Below are positions 1-10,553 of a stretch of DNA of 64,000 nucleotides, one piece after another. A program made the position numbers and the translations under genes. Where the stretch lies: positions 66,037,741 through 66,101,740 of the forward strand of contig CM062289.1 in the NCBI GenBank assembly GCA_031216915.1, written 5' to 3'. The notes under the pieces were generated by a model. It was not told the DNA's origin and did not search any database. It worked only from the letters and a program-made list of their open reading frames with translations. Each line of letters starts with the position of its first letter. Within the stretch, counting starts at the first letter, position 1. This stretch comes from Pictodentalium vernedei. Taxonomy: Eukaryota > Mollusca > Scaphopoda > Dentaliida > Dentaliidae.

Positions 1-512
1 ATTTACACTCTGTCCATCCATCCGTCAGTCTGTCAGTCTGTCAGTCAGTGGTAATACTTAAGTTTTCCGGACTTTTTTTGGAAACGCTTCAACGGAATGA
101 TTTCATTTTTGGTAACCTACTATAGAACGATGACTTACAGATCAAGTTTCATTTGCACTCTGTCCATCCATCCGTCTGTTTGTCAGTCAGTCCGTCAGTC
201 ATACTTTAGTTTTCCAGACTTTTTTTAGAAATGCTTCAACCGAATGATTTCATTCTTGGTAACCTACTATAGAACGATGACTTACAGATCAAGTTTAAGT
301 TTCATGCTGATTGCATTACTCTTGTGTGAATTATGGCCCTTGGAAATATAGAAAAGCGCCAAAATATCAGTTTTCTGGACTTTTTTTGGAAATGCTTCAT
401 CGGAATTCATGCTGATCACATCTAGGTTATAACATTTGTATAATTATTAAAGCTCATTAGTCCGGTAGGGGACATTGTATTGCTTCAGCGATACGTGCGC
501 TCTTGTTAAATA
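1..512 (+). repeat. Tandem-unit element, partial copy (type I)
   Basis: Holds the right end of the element seen in full at about 40881-42231. It has the same units of about 160 bases (GGAATGATTTCATTTTTGG, then a CTACTATAGAACGATGAC block), the same runs of GTCCATCC and GTCAGTCT, and the same end (TCCGGTAGGGGACATTG through GCTCTTGTTA). The left end lies outside the window. There is no coding capacity; short ORFs across the units follow from the repetition. Confidence 0.8.
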
Positions 513-525
513 CAGGTTATAGAGT

Positions 526-829
526 AAACTCCTGTTAATTGAATAAAAAATCTTGTAACATGTCAAGAAATTACCCTGACACTCCCCAGTTTTCCTTTGT
601 TTATAGACCTATGTGACCTCAATACATCCAATACAGGCATTGCATTTCATCTATTATATCTTGTTTGGCAGATCTCATGGAGCTCTGTCAAACAAGATAT
701 AATAGAATAAATGCTAAGTTTATCTCTAGAATACAGGAAACTGACACATTCCCTGTTAATTGAATACCCATGTTAATTGAATAATTTTCATTGGCAAAGT
801 GTCTATTCAATTGACAGGGTTCCACTGTA
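526..829 (+). repeat. Family C foldback element, 5'-truncated (C1)
   Basis: Related to the complete copies at 17044-17478 and 36191-36624. It shows the inner hairpin TATATCTTGTTTG...CAAACAAGATATA near 655-706 and the right terminal repeat ending CCACTGTA. The left terminal repeat is missing. Confidence 0.75.
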
Positions 830-855
830 TTTGGTCTATTTCACATGAATAGATT

Positions 856-1084
856 TTAACCCTTTACAGAAAACATATATCAAAATTTTTATTTTTTTCC
901 CCCACTTCTTAAAAAAAATTCATCAAAACCATATCATGTGATCCCCTCATTGGAATGTTATCCACAAGCTCATTCCAATGAGGGGTCACATAATATGGTT
1001 TTGTTGAATTTTATTGATTTTTTTTCTACTGTGCATTTTGTATATTACAGGGTGGATGCAGCTGATTTGTTAGGTGAGGATTAA
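856..1084. mobile_element. Family A TTAA-flanked palindromic MITE (A1)
   Basis: TTAA followed by CCCTTTAC on the left, and GTTAGGTGAGGATTAA on the right. The inner inverted repeat (about 921-1010) pairs CATATCATGTGA with a slightly decayed second arm. It belongs to the CATATCATGTGACCCC subfamily of family A. Confidence 0.75.
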
Positions 1085-1229
1085 TCGCTCACTATGTGGA
1101 ACCGAGGCGTGCTGTTGTCTACTTGCAAAAAGTGAAAATTTCAGGTGCGATGGCACACAACAAGCACGGCTAAACTCAAAATCGAAAGACTATTTTATAG
1201 AATGTCATGTTTATCAATGTTTATTGTCA

Positions 1230-2015
1230 TTTTCAGCATCTATACCAGTGTGCCATGATATCTCCCCCATCCCCTCTGTACATCTACTCCTCCCCTGGGG
1301 GAGATGGCCTAGGATATCTTCCCCTGGGTGAGGAACTTATCTTAAGCTAGGATATCTCCCCCACCCTGGATATCTCTCCCACCCCCCCCCCAAAAAAAAA
1401 AATAAATAAATAAATAAAAACAAACAAAAAAAACTACTTATAATAACATAACATTTATTTACTGAATTTTCATCACATTAACATTTGAAAAAGTTGTTCA
1501 AACTCTTGAACACGTACATTTATGCATTTCCTTTTAAGTTCATGTCAAAATATGATTATCTTCCCCTTCACCCATTCCCATAGCAACCACTTGAAAATAA
1601 TAAATAAATAGGTTTTATTTACACTCTCACCCAACCATAACAAAGTCCAAACAATGATTGTAAAATTCATATGAATATCTACAGGACATTGACAAGGTGA
1701 CATGGGGGTTGGGGGGGGGGGGGGGGGGGGGGGGTATTGGAAGATATCCAGGCCTGGTTATCCTCCCCACCCCCCACCCCACCCCATGTCAAAATATAAT
1801 GTAGAAAACTTGGAAGAAAACATTTTTTCTAATAGTATACTGTTGAATACTGGGAGCAGTGACAACAAAATTAACAATCTTAGAACCTTGCAGAAATTTT
1901 TTAGACAAAAATGGAAGAGGATGGAGGGGAAGATGTCCAGGCCTGATTATCTTGCCCCTCATCCATTTAAAAACCATAGCAACCATTTGAAAAAAATAAA
2001 TAGGTTTTATTAGCT
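1230..2015. repeat. Degenerate duplicated block with G/C homopolymers
   Basis: Two diverged copies of a segment containing CATAGCAACCA and AATAGGTTTTATT (about 1565-1620 and 1940-2012), with several GATATCTCCCCC motifs and a long G run near 1708-1733. No gene is seen. Confidence 0.5.
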
Positions 2016-2019
2016 TTTA

Positions 2020-3075
2020 TTAGCTCAACTTGACAGCGTCAAGTATGAGCTATTGGGATGGGTTGTGATCCGTCATCCCTCCGTATGTCCGTACGTCCAT
2101 ACATGTATGTCTGTCCATCCACAATTTCTTTAGCACACCCTACAGGCCACAGCTCACCTGATCATTTCCAAATTTCATGTGTTGCAATGTCTAGATGGAA
2201 GCTATCTATTTTTTTTTAATTTCAGTTGAAAAACGTGGCTGCTAGTGGCCATTTAGGATTTGGATATAAATTGTCCAACAATTCCTTTAGCACACCCAAG
2301 GGTCACAGCTCAAATTGCATATGTAGCTTTGGGGAAATGTCTGGATGGGAGCTAGAGATTTTTTCCGAATTTCATTAATAAACATGGCCACCAGTGGCCA
2401 TCTGAGGTTTGGCATATAAATTGTCAACAATTCCATTAGCACATCCTACAGCCTGCATCTCTCACCCAGTCTTTTTCAAATTTCATTATAATGTAGCTTT
2501 GGTGTGATGTCTCGACGCTAGCTATTGAATTTTTCTGAATGTTGTTGAAAAAAGTGGCTGTCAGTAGCCATCTTGGATTTGGATACAAATTGTCCAACAA
2601 TTCGTTTAGCACACCCTACAGGCTGCATCTTTCGCTCAATGTTTTTCAGATTTCATATGAAGCTTTGTTGTGATGTTTAGATTGGAGCTATTGAATTTTT
2701 CAGAATTTTCTTGACAAACATGGCTGCCAGCAGCCATCTTGGATTTGGATATAACTTGTCCAACAATTCCTTTAGCACCTCTACAGGCCACGGCTCTCAC
2801 ACGATCAGTCCCAAATTTCATATGTGGTTTTTTGTCAATGTCCAGATGGGAGCTGTCATAGTTTTCCAAATTTCATTGAAAAACATGGCCGCCACACCCT
2901 ATATGCTGCATCTCTCACCCAGTCTATTTCAAATTTCATATGTAGCTTTAGTCTAGATGGGAGCTATCAAATATTTCTGAATTTAGTTTAAAAACATGGC
3001 GGCCAGCAGCTATCTTGGTTTCGTATATAAATTGTCAACAATTCCATTAGCACACCCTACAGGCTGCATCTCTCA
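2020..3075 (+). repeat. Tandem-unit element opening with AGCTCA palindrome
   Basis: Starts with an AGCTCAACTTGACAGCGTCAAG fold and a GTCC-rich stretch. About five or six units of roughly 180 bases follow, each with TTAGCACACCCTACAGGC and ATGGC(C/T)GCCAGCAGCCAT motifs. Similar in style to the arrays at 25335-26450 and 26915-28110. The short ORFs here are repeat shadows. Confidence 0.65.
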
Positions 3076-3088
3076 CCTGATCTTTTTT

Positions 3089-3316
3089 GATGGTGTGGTG
3101 GTGTATTTCGTCCTTTGAGAGCTAAAGCATTGCAAAGCCTTCTTGCACTCAAGGGACAAATTTATCAGTTTTATTAACGTGGGTAAAATATCAGCCATAG
3201 ACCATTTAATTTTTATTTTTTAAGTTTGCATTGTTTATAAAAAGAGAACATGCAGCAGGCAAATGACCATGCGGGAGGGTCTGGGAAACAGATTTTTTTA
3301 TATTTTTAGGCCTTAC
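3089..3316. repeat. Family E foldback element, truncated (E1)
   Basis: Contains the right arm GCATTGCAAAGCCTTCTTGC followed by ACTCAAGGGAC, and the TAGGCCTTA end shared with E3 and E4. The left half is degraded. Confidence 0.6.
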
Positions 3317-3404
3317 CTGTATTTTTTAAGCCCAGAAAATACTCCGATCATCTCCTTTTTCTTCAGGAGTATTCAGTATTGATGTAAAAATCTAATCAGA
3401 TGCT

Positions 3405-3656
3405 TTAACCCTTTACCTAACATGGAAAGCAGATGACACTTGCAAAAATAATTCTTGAATCACTAATTTTTTTCATTTTTTGTCTCAAAAACATAGGTTA
3501 TGACCCCTCGTTGGAACGAGCTCGTCGAGCTCGTTCCAACGAGGGGTCATAACCTATGTTTTTGAGACAAAAAATGAAAAAAATGATGAAAATTAATTGG
3601 CGATTTTTGAGAATAGCACTGGCCGGTTTTGGCCGTTACGTTGGGTAAAGGGTTAA
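3405..3656. mobile_element. Family A palindromic MITE with 117-base perfect palindrome (A2)
   Basis: Flanked by TTAA (3405-3408 and 3653-3656), with ends CCCTTTACCTAAC and GTTGGGTAAAGGG. The inner arms 3467-3524 and 3526-3583 are exact reverse complements of 58 bases around a single T at 3525. TTAA duplication and CCC ends recall piggyBac-type MITEs, which is established knowledge of that superfamily; the assignment here is inference because no transposase is present. Confidence 0.85.
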
Positions 3657-3831
3657 TACTTTTCCCAAGCAATAAGTGGTTTTCTAGGAGTCTTATTTTC
3701 AAATATTGTATCACACAGTGTATTCAACTGCAACATTTTCAAGGCAGATAACTCTCAACAAAATATTTAGAAAAGTGATACCCTCAGGAATTTCCACCCC
3801 AGGTTTTGATTGTTATATCCTATTTTATCAG

Positions 3832-3935
3832 TACAGTGGAGCCCACTTCATTGGATATCTCTAAAATGAATAACCCTGTTAATTGAATATAATTTCCCAA
3901 CACAAAACAATTTAACCATGCCTTTTGAACTTGTA
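3832..3935. repeat. Family C fragment (C4)
   Basis: Starts TACAGTGGAGCCCACTT, matching the family C terminal repeat, and runs through CCCTGTTAATTGAATATAA. It lacks the inner hairpin and the other end. Confidence 0.6.
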
Positions 3936-3936
3936 T

Positions 3937-4015
3937 TTTTTTATTTATTAGGGATTAACAACACTTTCAACAGGGTCACCTCATATCGGACAGTTTTACA
4001 TGTGGAGGAAGCGGG
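3937..4015 (-). repeat. Degenerate SINE 3' fragment
   Basis: Reading as in the minus-strand SINEs at 10169 and 62621, it shows a TTTATTTATTAGGG-like tail and then GACAGTTTTACATGTGGAGG, matching the GACAGTTTTACGGGTGGAGG body. It lies about 50 bases upstream of the first coding exon. Confidence 0.5.
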
Positions 4016-4067
4016 AATCTATATCCTGTACGAATATGTGTAACATTTAAATCCTTTTTTTTTACAG

Positions 4068-4220
4068 ACTGGAACTAAAACATGGGAGCTGACTTGATCA
4101 GCGTGAAGCAGGAGTTCACAAACCTTATACTTAACATACAACCATGGACACTGTCACACTTTATGATGTGGCTTGATCTGAAAGTTGCTGAATACAAGAT
4201 CCATGGCTACTTGGCAATAG
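4068..4220 (+). CDS. Zinc-finger gene, first coding exon
   Basis: The exon follows a pyrimidine-rich acceptor ending TTTACAG at 4067 and ends at a GTAAGA donor (4221). Coding starts at the ATG at 4082; an in-frame TAA lies six bases upstream, so this ATG is the likely start, preceded by a short 5' UTR. An upstream noncoding exon is implied but not found. It encodes residues 1-46 plus one base of codon 47 and begins MGADLISVKQEF. VKQE fits the SUMO-acceptor pattern (hydrophobic-K-x-E). The rest has an aromatic, hydrophobic stretch (PWTLSHFMMWLDL) of no recognised domain. The overhanging G joins AA at 8602 to make Glu, in frame with the next exon. Family name unknown. Confidence 0.75.
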
Positions 4221-4292
4221 GTAAGATACCATACTGTTGAAATCGACAGTGTCCATATGCAGAAATGAGAAATTTTATAACAGTATGTTTAT

Positions 4293-4743
4293 TAGGGTTG
4301 TCAAGATTTTTGAATTTAGGAATCGATTAATTGTCCCAAATAATCGATAATAATTGATTAATCGTACCTAGATCACCTCCCCCCCCCCCCCCCCCCTCAA
4401 ATCGTTTAAAATGAAGTTCAAGTCAGTTGACCAACCTCAAGTGAAAAATGAAAACTTTGCAACTGCCGACCAGTCTTGATTATTACACTGACAGTTCAAA
4501 AGTTCAGAACATCAAAGTTTTGAATGTACCTAAAAGATAAATGCTTCTAACGGCTTCTTGAGGTTTAACATCGACTTTCTAGACCTTTTACCTTTAGAAA
4601 CAATAGTTTTTTCATCCAATTTTTTTAATTATTAAACGTCTAAAACGGGGTAAAATGCACCGATTCTTCGACAATGAAAAATACTAATCGATTTTGGCGT
4701 GGCCGATCAGCAATTGATTAATTGATTAATAGTGACAGCCCTA
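4293..4743. mobile_element. hAT-like MITE with 8-base target duplication
   Basis: Ends TAGGGTTGTCAAGA and TAGTGACAGCCCTA are inverted repeats. They are flanked by the 8-base direct repeat ATGTTTAT (4285-4292 and 4744-4751); 8-base duplications are typical of hAT elements. The interior is AT-rich with ATCGATTAAT motifs, and no transposase is seen. Related copies are at 36105 and 37004. Confidence 0.8.
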
Positions 4744-4896
4744 ATGTTTATGGCAATAGATGTCGAAATTTCTGTGCACAATTTGAATCAGGGGTCTCAA
4801 ATTGACATCAACATCCAAACCAAATCAAATCAGAAACAACCTGAAACATTTTTTTGTGAAATCATTTGTTATTTTACTTAATTATTTTGCATAAAA

Positions 4897-5240
4897 AAGT
4901 TACAAATCTTTTTATCAGGCCATCCCACGTGGTCCTTTTAGCTGCAACATGCCTTCTTTTTATAACCAATGCAAGCTTAAATATATATAAAAAAAAAAAA
5001 TTGTTTATGTCAGATATTTTACCCAAGTTAATAAAATTGATGAATTTGTCCCTTGAGTGCAACAAGGTACACCTGCAACAAGGTAAAGCCTTCTTGCACT
5101 CAATTAAGGACAAAATTCACCACTACCCATACTATTCTGTGGATTATGATGCTTAAAACATAAAACAAACCAAGAACTTGAACTTTTGGTAGCAAAGAAA
5201 TAATTGCAAGAATAAAAAAGTGCCCCAGATATGTCATCTC
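4897..5240. repeat. Family E foldback element, diverged (E2)
   Basis: Shows the family E order: CAGGCCATCCC...GTGGTCCTTTT, then GATATTTTACCCAAGTTAAT, GTCCCTTGAGTGCAA, the GCCTTCTTGCACTCAA arm, and TAAAACATAAAACAAACCAAG. The palindrome is shortened. Confidence 0.65.
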
Positions 5241-5244
5241 ATAA

Positions 5245-5645
5245 AGTTCATTTTTCAGTAGGACCTACATTGTAAAATAGATCATGAAAAAGCAGACAGT
5301 CATCTGCAGAATGAAGTTCTGAGAGGGTGAATTTGGTGATGCTACCCTGCACAGCATTAACATTACTAAAATTATCTTCCGTGAACCTTAATCTGAATCA
5401 GGGTATAGATTCGGGAATTCTAGCCTACTGTATAGGACAGATCATCATATTTCCCCTATGTGGACCTCATTCTGCAAATGACAGATTGCTTATTTCCAGG
5501 CTTGATTGTAAAAGAGTAAACAGAAAGAAATAAATTATAAATTCGTAGATAGATTATCCCCCCCCCCCCCTCCCCTTCACAAAAATGAACACTTTTTTGC
5601 CACAAATTGTTCTGAAGGATATGATTTTTTAAGGCATGGTTTATG
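5245..5645. other. Intronic DNA without recognised features
   Basis: No convincing exon or repeat except a short C run near 5561-5571. Confidence 0.4.
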
Positions 5646-6015
5646 CAGTAGGACCCACTTAATTGGACATTTCCTAACCCTTTACCTAACATGAAAAGCA
5701 GAAGACACTTGCAAACAAAATTCTTGAATAACTAAATTTTTTCATTTTTTGTCTCAAAAACATAGGTTATGACCCCTCATTGGAACGAGCTCGATGAGCT
5801 CGTTCCAAAGAGGGGTCATAACCTATATTTTCGAGAAAAAATAATGAAAATTAATTGTTGATTTTTGTGAACAGCGCTGGCCGGTTTTGGCCATTATGTT
5901 GGGTAAAGGATTAAATCAATAACCCTGTTAACTGAATGTAACTTAAAAACACAAAACTATTTACTACATCTGCATTCACTACAAATTTGACATTTAATTG
6001 CATATAGGCCCTAGA
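5646..6015. repeat. Family C element split by a family A insertion (C5)
   Basis: Left part GCAGTAGGACCCACTTAATTGG runs to 5673. The continuation ATCAATAACCCTGTTAACTGAA starts after 5914. The intact copy C2 reads straight through TCTCTTAATTG at this point, so A3 inserted at that TTAA. Confidence 0.7.
5674..5914. mobile_element. Family A palindromic MITE nested in family C (A3)
   Basis: Ends CTAACCCTTTACCTAAC and GTTGGGTAAAGGATTAA. The inner hairpin is centred near 5791 with ATAGGTTATGACCCCTC arms that carry a few mismatches. Confidence 0.8.
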
Positions 6016-6515
6016 GTAAAAAAAAAAGAGATCACTTGGCAAGCCGCGTGTCTGGCCCAAATATCTTGCCCTCGGGTTAGATTTCCCCATCGGGGATAAT
6101 AATAATCTAATCCATCCCAAGTGACCATTCTCTGTTGAATATTTAACCTTTTACCTAACATGAAAAGCAGATGACACTTACAAACAAAATTATTCAATAA
6201 CTAAATTTTTTCAATTTTTGCATCAGAAACATATACTCTCCCAAAAAAGAAAGTGTGCATGCTGAAAAATAACACTAAAAAAAGATATATATCATTTTCA
6301 TTCATGGAAATTTTATTCAGTCACAGATGAATCAATTTGTGATCAACACGAGAAATTTCATTACGCTACGACGAATACTCTTGGTGCCATGGAGAGTCAA
6401 AGACACTAAGGGTCAAACACAAAAGTCACACACCCAATATCTGGTATGACGTCCGTCTGCATCGACTACTGCTGTGCATCTACGCCTCATGGAAGCAAAC
6501 AAGTTAGCATGGAAG

Positions 6516-6597
6516 TGGGTTAGGGTTAGGGGAAGGTTAGGTAGGGTTAGGTTAGGTTAGGGTAGGGTTAGGTTAGGCTAACCCTAACCCTCACCCT
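6516..6597. repeat. Interstitial telomere-like repeats (TTAGGG/TTAGG)
   Basis: About 60 bases of GGGTTAGGGTTAGG-type repeats switch near 6577 to the opposite orientation (CTAACCCTAACCC). They lie exactly where the transposase middle is missing. Confidence 0.8.
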
Positions 6598-6953
6598 ACT
6601 CTACACCACTGCAGTTGAGCACGACGATGACGTAACGTCAAAATCGGACAAATTGCAGGTCTTCGAGGACGTAAGCCGTATTCTCTCAGGCGGTTGATTA
6701 CTGTTTGAGGATGTATCCGTCTCAGGTTAGGGATGTTCCTGGCTGTCGTTGTTGCCGTTTGTTGCCGGTTCCAGAGATGGACGACATGGATATACCGATC
6801 TTGTGCAGGGGTGGTAACTTGGGTTCTCCCGGAGCGGGGTCGGTCTCGAACGTCATCATGTTGTGTATGTCGATGGACTAGCCTGTCTACAGTGTTACGG
6901 TGGCAGTTCAAATGCTGGGCAACCTCTCTGTGTGTTCTGCCAGCTCTAATCAT
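6595..6953 (-). pseudogene. Tc1-like transposase, N-terminal fragment
   Basis: About 118 codons encoding the DNA-binding part of a Tc1-family transposase. A first helix-turn-helix (AGRTHREVAQHLNCHRNTV) is followed by a GR-rich linker (DRPRSGRTQVTT) and a second helix-turn-helix (HPQTVINRLREYGLRPRRP), ending near QLQWCRV. In the family the catalytic DDE/DDD domain of roughly 200 residues follows. Here the frame runs into TTAGGG-like repeats. A C-terminal piece (SMRRRCTAVVDADGRHTRYW) survives at about 6440-6510 on the same strand, so the middle was lost rather than the element being end-truncated. Confidence 0.8.
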
Positions 6954-7302
6954 ACCCAGGCAAGGAGACGTTGATTCATTGTCAATCTTAGCATGCTAAT
7001 GTGGAGTCGTTTCAACAGCAGCGCAAGTTTGAATGTGAACGATAGGAAGGCCTTACTTTAGTGTTTAAATACCCAAGGATTCACATTGCTGCATGAATTT
7101 TCAGACTCTCCACGTGCAAAACATGCCTTTACACAAACGTGCAGCACATTATTTAACGTTAATGCAATTTTAACGGAGAAAGCTGTTTTTTTGTTCAATA
7201 TAACTGATTCATGAACAGGTTAACACTCCTTACACCTACAAAATTATTTTTTTGGAGTTTGATCAATTTCTGCAATGCACACTTTCTTTTTGGGCGAGTA
7301 TA

Positions 7303-7735
7303 GTTTTATGAACCCTCATTGCAAGGATCCAATGTAACCAGCTAACCCTGTGTATTTTTATAACCTTAGTGTAATTTTCATATTTTCATATAGTCTGTGA
7401 TATGGTAACCTATCATTCCTGAGCAATGCCTTTGCTCAGCCAGTGTATGCTAGCTTACCAGCTTATTCTGTGCTCTTTTCTCTCTGGTTATAAATAAGAC
7501 CATCTCTTTATTGTGACTAACCCTGAACATGAACAGTCTTATAGTGTGTGTACATTTCATGTTGTGTGTGATATGGCTGTTACTATTCTTTTTATAACCA
7601 GAATGTATGGCTAACCCTGTGCAGTGCACATGCTTGGTCACACTTTTATTTATAAAGCTTTTCAATATTAATTGAGTAACTAACTGTTGGCACTGTACAG
7701 CCTTATAGTTTAAATCTTATCTATAGCACCAATTT
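7303..7735. repeat. Degenerate short repeats in intron
   Basis: Recurrent GCTAACCCTGTG motifs every 60 to 100 bases and ATAACC/GTGTGTG stretches. No gene is seen. Confidence 0.35.
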
Positions 7736-8575
7736 GAATGATATTTGGTGTTGTGATAGAGCAGTACCTGTGTAGCGTATGTTTCTTCCACACATTTTTT
7801 CCAGAGTTATGGTCCTTTTTATACCCCCCCCCCCCCCCCCCCCCCCCCCGCAAACAAAGTTTGTGGGGGTATATAGGAATCACCCTGTCCATCCGTCTGT
7901 CCGTCTGTCCATCCTTTAAGTTATAAGTGCAACTCCTAAACCGTTTGAAGAATTTTCATGAAACTTTACACAATGGAAGAACTCCATATGAAGATGTGCA
8001 CGAAGCAATATAATATTCCGTTCTGACATTTCCAAGGGGAGATAATCTAACTTATACATTTCAGTTGCTACATCATATGGTTGTGTCCTCGTAAGCGCAA
8101 CAACTGAGGCGCGGGGGGTATCACTTTGTGAGCTTGCTCACAGTACCTCTAGTTCGACTTAGAAAAATTCAAAATTCCTTTCATTCAAACATTTTCCCTG
8201 TAGCTCAGCTACAGCTACTCCATTTTGACTTATATTTGGTACAGTGATAGAGTAACATGGGGGTAACAATACTTCCCTAGCGTGAGTTTCTACCACACAT
8301 TTTCTCCAGAGTTATGGCCCTTTTTCAACTTGGAAATTTCGAAATTCCCTTCCATACAAACATTTTCCCTTGTATCTCAACCACAGCTATTCTGATTTGA
8401 ATGATATTTGGTGTGGTGCTAGAGCACCATGTGGTTACAATACCCGTGTAGCGTGAGCTTCTTCCACACATTTTTTCCAGAGTTATGGCCCTTTTTCACT
8501 CTTTCGATTTAGAAATTTTTTGGCAGTCAGGGGCATTAGCAGCGCTTTGCAATGCAGGCCTCTTGTTATATACAG
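7736..8575 (+). repeat. Tandem-unit element with TACCCCC ends and GTCC run
   Basis: Units of about 165 bases share GATTTGAATGATATTTGGTG, TTCTTCCACACATTTTTTCC and AGAGTTATGGCCCTTTTT. A long C run (about 7824-7849) followed by CAAACAAAGTTTGTGGGGG forms a fold, and GTCCATCCGTCTGTCC follows. It ends with GGGGCATTAGC...GCCTCTTGTTATA about 25 bases before the next acceptor. The apparent ORF start at 8520 lies in this repeat and intron, not in coding sequence. Confidence 0.6.
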
Positions 8576-8601
8576 AGATCTAAAACTTGTTTATATTTTA
8601 G

Positions 8602-9633
8602 AACAAGAAGAAATAACCTCCAAAGACCATGGTTTGCAAACAGAAAATACTACGAGTAGACCACATTCTACAGGAAAGAGAACCATTATTATTCCTCAGC
8701 AAGCAATTGCTAAAATTTGTCATTGTCAACAGTCTGATACCAAGCCTGTTGGTCCCAGAACTCATGAACTGCATCCACCAATGAATTTTGATGCATCTCG
8801 AACAAAAAGATATAGTTTTCAGAATGCTCCATACATGCGACTTCCTACAGATATTCCTTCAGGTCCACCTCCTCCTCCAATAGATTCTGCATCAGAAAAA
8901 TCAGATCATTTTCAAAACTTCCTTTATCGTGCATTTATGAAAAACCCTGCTCTTAATTCTCACAGTGGACCCTCATCAGAAAATCCTACTCCCGATTATG
9001 ACTCTAATGAGGAGGCCGCTCAGTCGAGTGCGAAACGTTTCAAAATGAACACTCCCAATAAGAATGATGGTTCTGAAGGAAATGAGAAAAATACAGATGA
9101 TTCACAGAGTATTCAAACACAAGAAAGTAATGGACAAATTCCTGTGCTAGATGAAATCAACCAAAATGAAAATGATGAATCTGAGGAGGTGTCTGAAACT
9201 GTGACTTCTAGCGAAAATAAATCAAACGTCCCCGAAGACACTGGAGAGAATGATTCAATGGCAAACCAACCGTCTACACAGAAGGACAAACCTAGGTTAC
9301 CACACACAGATTCAACCAGTGAACAAATATCAAGAATAATTATAAAAGAGGAGAGAATGGATGATCAGGAAGAGTTTGGAGGAATGACATCAGATGCTGA
9401 TAAAGCTGACACACCAGAATCATCGTCCATTCCACTTAATAATTATAGAGATTTCTTAACTTTTGACATGTGTTCTCTGAACTCTCAGAGGTCTGTGAAC
9501 AACAGAAGGACACCAGAAAGGATGAGCACTGACACACTTGTGAGTTATTTGGACTTGGATGATCAGATGGCAGATCGGCCACGTCATCGTCGAAGTGCTT
9601 GTACGGTGTACAATATTAGCAGTACTAGTGAGA
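8602..9633 (+). CDS. Zinc-finger gene, large central coding exon
   Basis: Acceptor TTATATTTTAG ends at 8601; donor GTAAGT starts at 9634. The exon is 1032 bases (a multiple of three), enters with two bases completing Glu47 and leaves one base (A) for codon 391. Residues 47-390 are low-complexity and polar: a short proline run (PSGPPPPPID), long Ser/Asn/Glu-rich acidic stretches, a small basic patch (SAKRFKMN) and IIIKEERMDD, whose IKEE fits a SUMO-acceptor consensus. No folded domain is recognised. This looks like the disordered regulatory linker of a zinc-finger transcription factor; function is inferred only from the C-terminal fingers. Confidence 0.85.
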
Positions 9634-10007
9634 GTAAGTGAAGTAATGATGTTGGAATTATAAATACTCCATGTGGAGAGTGGATTAGAGTGGGGTTTGT
9701 ACAGGTTATGGAAAGTTAAGGAAAGTCTTGGGGAAAACAGATTAATTGATTTTCCAGGCTCTGGAAAAGTGTGGAAAATTGGGATGGGTTTTGGAAAAGT
9801 TATGGAAAACGAACAAATAAGTGTAACATGGGTATTTCTCCTATCTGATGTGACCATTCAAAAAATATTTGTACTCGCATTTTTAAGGGTTGACCAAGAA
9901 TTTCTACTTGAGTCATTGGTGTTTGGGGCTGGTTACCCCTTACAGGCCTGGTGGTTTGTATACATTTTTGCCACATTTTGATAGAGTACATCTGGTTGCC
10001 TCGCACT
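9634..10007. other. Intron, unremarkable
   Basis: Contains short GGAAA(G/A)T-rich sequence and no recognised element. Confidence 0.4.
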
Positions 10008-10074
10008 TGTTTCTAGGCAAGTCTTGGCTGCCTGTATAGGCAGCCAAGACTTTCCTAGAAACAACCATCGAGGT
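10008..10074. repeat. Palindromic hairpin (family G)
   Basis: Arms TTGTTTCTAGG-AAGTCTTGG and the complementary CCAAGACTT-CCTAGAAACAA surround CTGCCTGTATAGGCAG. A second copy at about 37715-38045 is split by B4. Confidence 0.7.
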
Positions 10075-10166
10075 GCTTAGAATGTAACTTCAAGGATTAC
10101 CCAAAGCCTCAATGTTTGAACCTCGTTTTTTATTGTTATACAAAGTGATCAAGTTAGAGTTAAATT

Positions 10167-10168
<2 letters not shown>

Positions 10169-10213
<45 letters not shown>

Positions 10214-10553
10214 TTGGTGTTTAAGGTCACATACTTATGCACAATGGCTAATCGGAACCGCGACAGTTTTACGGGTGGAGGAAGCCGGAGTACCCGGAGA
10301 GAACCACCCAGCATCGATGAGCAACTGTCAGCTCCTCAACATTCTAACTCTATTCAAGTTCTGCTCAAGCAGGGTTACAGCGATTGAAGACATGTGCACC
10401 ATTGACGTGCAGTACGCCTTAGTACACAGCATCATCGTGCCACCATGTAGGCAACCAGGATAAAGTGCCTTGCCCAAGGACACAGCGCGGGCCATCCCAG
10501 ACGGGGATCAAGCATAGAAGTCCAACCGTCTACCACTGAGCCACCATGCTCCC
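10169..10553 (-). mobile_element. tRNA-headed SINE
   Basis: On the minus strand it begins GGAGCATGGTGGCTCAGTGGTAGACGG, where TGGCTCAGTGGTAGA is a good Pol III A box. A tRNA-like region follows; the part before the B box is shortened. Then come TGTCCTTGGGCAAGGCAC, the shared body (CGTGCAGTACGCC..., GTACTCCGGCTTCCTCCACC) and the tail GGTCACATACTT...(AATA)n, read in reverse. ORFs here are repeat shadows. Confidence 0.85.

Larger units (their letters stand above)
6234..7302 (-). mobile_element. Tc1/mariner-type element, internally deleted
   Basis: Inverted ends TACTCTCCCAAAAAAGAAAG (left) and CTTTCTTTTTGGGCGAGTA (right) are flanked by TA. Between them on the minus strand lie the transposase N-terminal region and a short C-terminal remnant. 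The catalytic DDE region is missing and replaced by telomere-like repeats, so the copy cannot be autonomous. Confidence 0.8.
6143..7340. repeat. Family A copy interrupted by a Tc1-like element (A4)
   Basis: The left half, TTAACCTTTTACCTAACATGAAAAGCAG..., stops at ACATA (6234). After the Tc1-like element the sequence resumes as TAGTTTTATGAACCCTCATTG, resembling TAGGTTATGACCCCTCATTG of family A. Insertion at the TA in the palindrome arm is inferred. The far right end is not recognisable. Confidence 0.5.

Noticed and set aside
6516-6597. Chromosome end or telomere
   Set aside because: It is short, changes orientation, and lies inside a transposon with both terminal repeats intact.
8520-8601. 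Start of the large ORF at 8520 as a gene start
   Set aside because: These codons lie in a repeat and the intron; a good acceptor at 8601 and phase agreement with the ATG exon at 4082 explain the frame better.
10112-10463. ORFs with RDSFTGGGSRSTRREPPS-type peptides (also 23677-24021 and 62608-62914)
   Set aside because: The same peptides appear wherever the SINE body occurs, on its complementary strand; they are SINE shadows.
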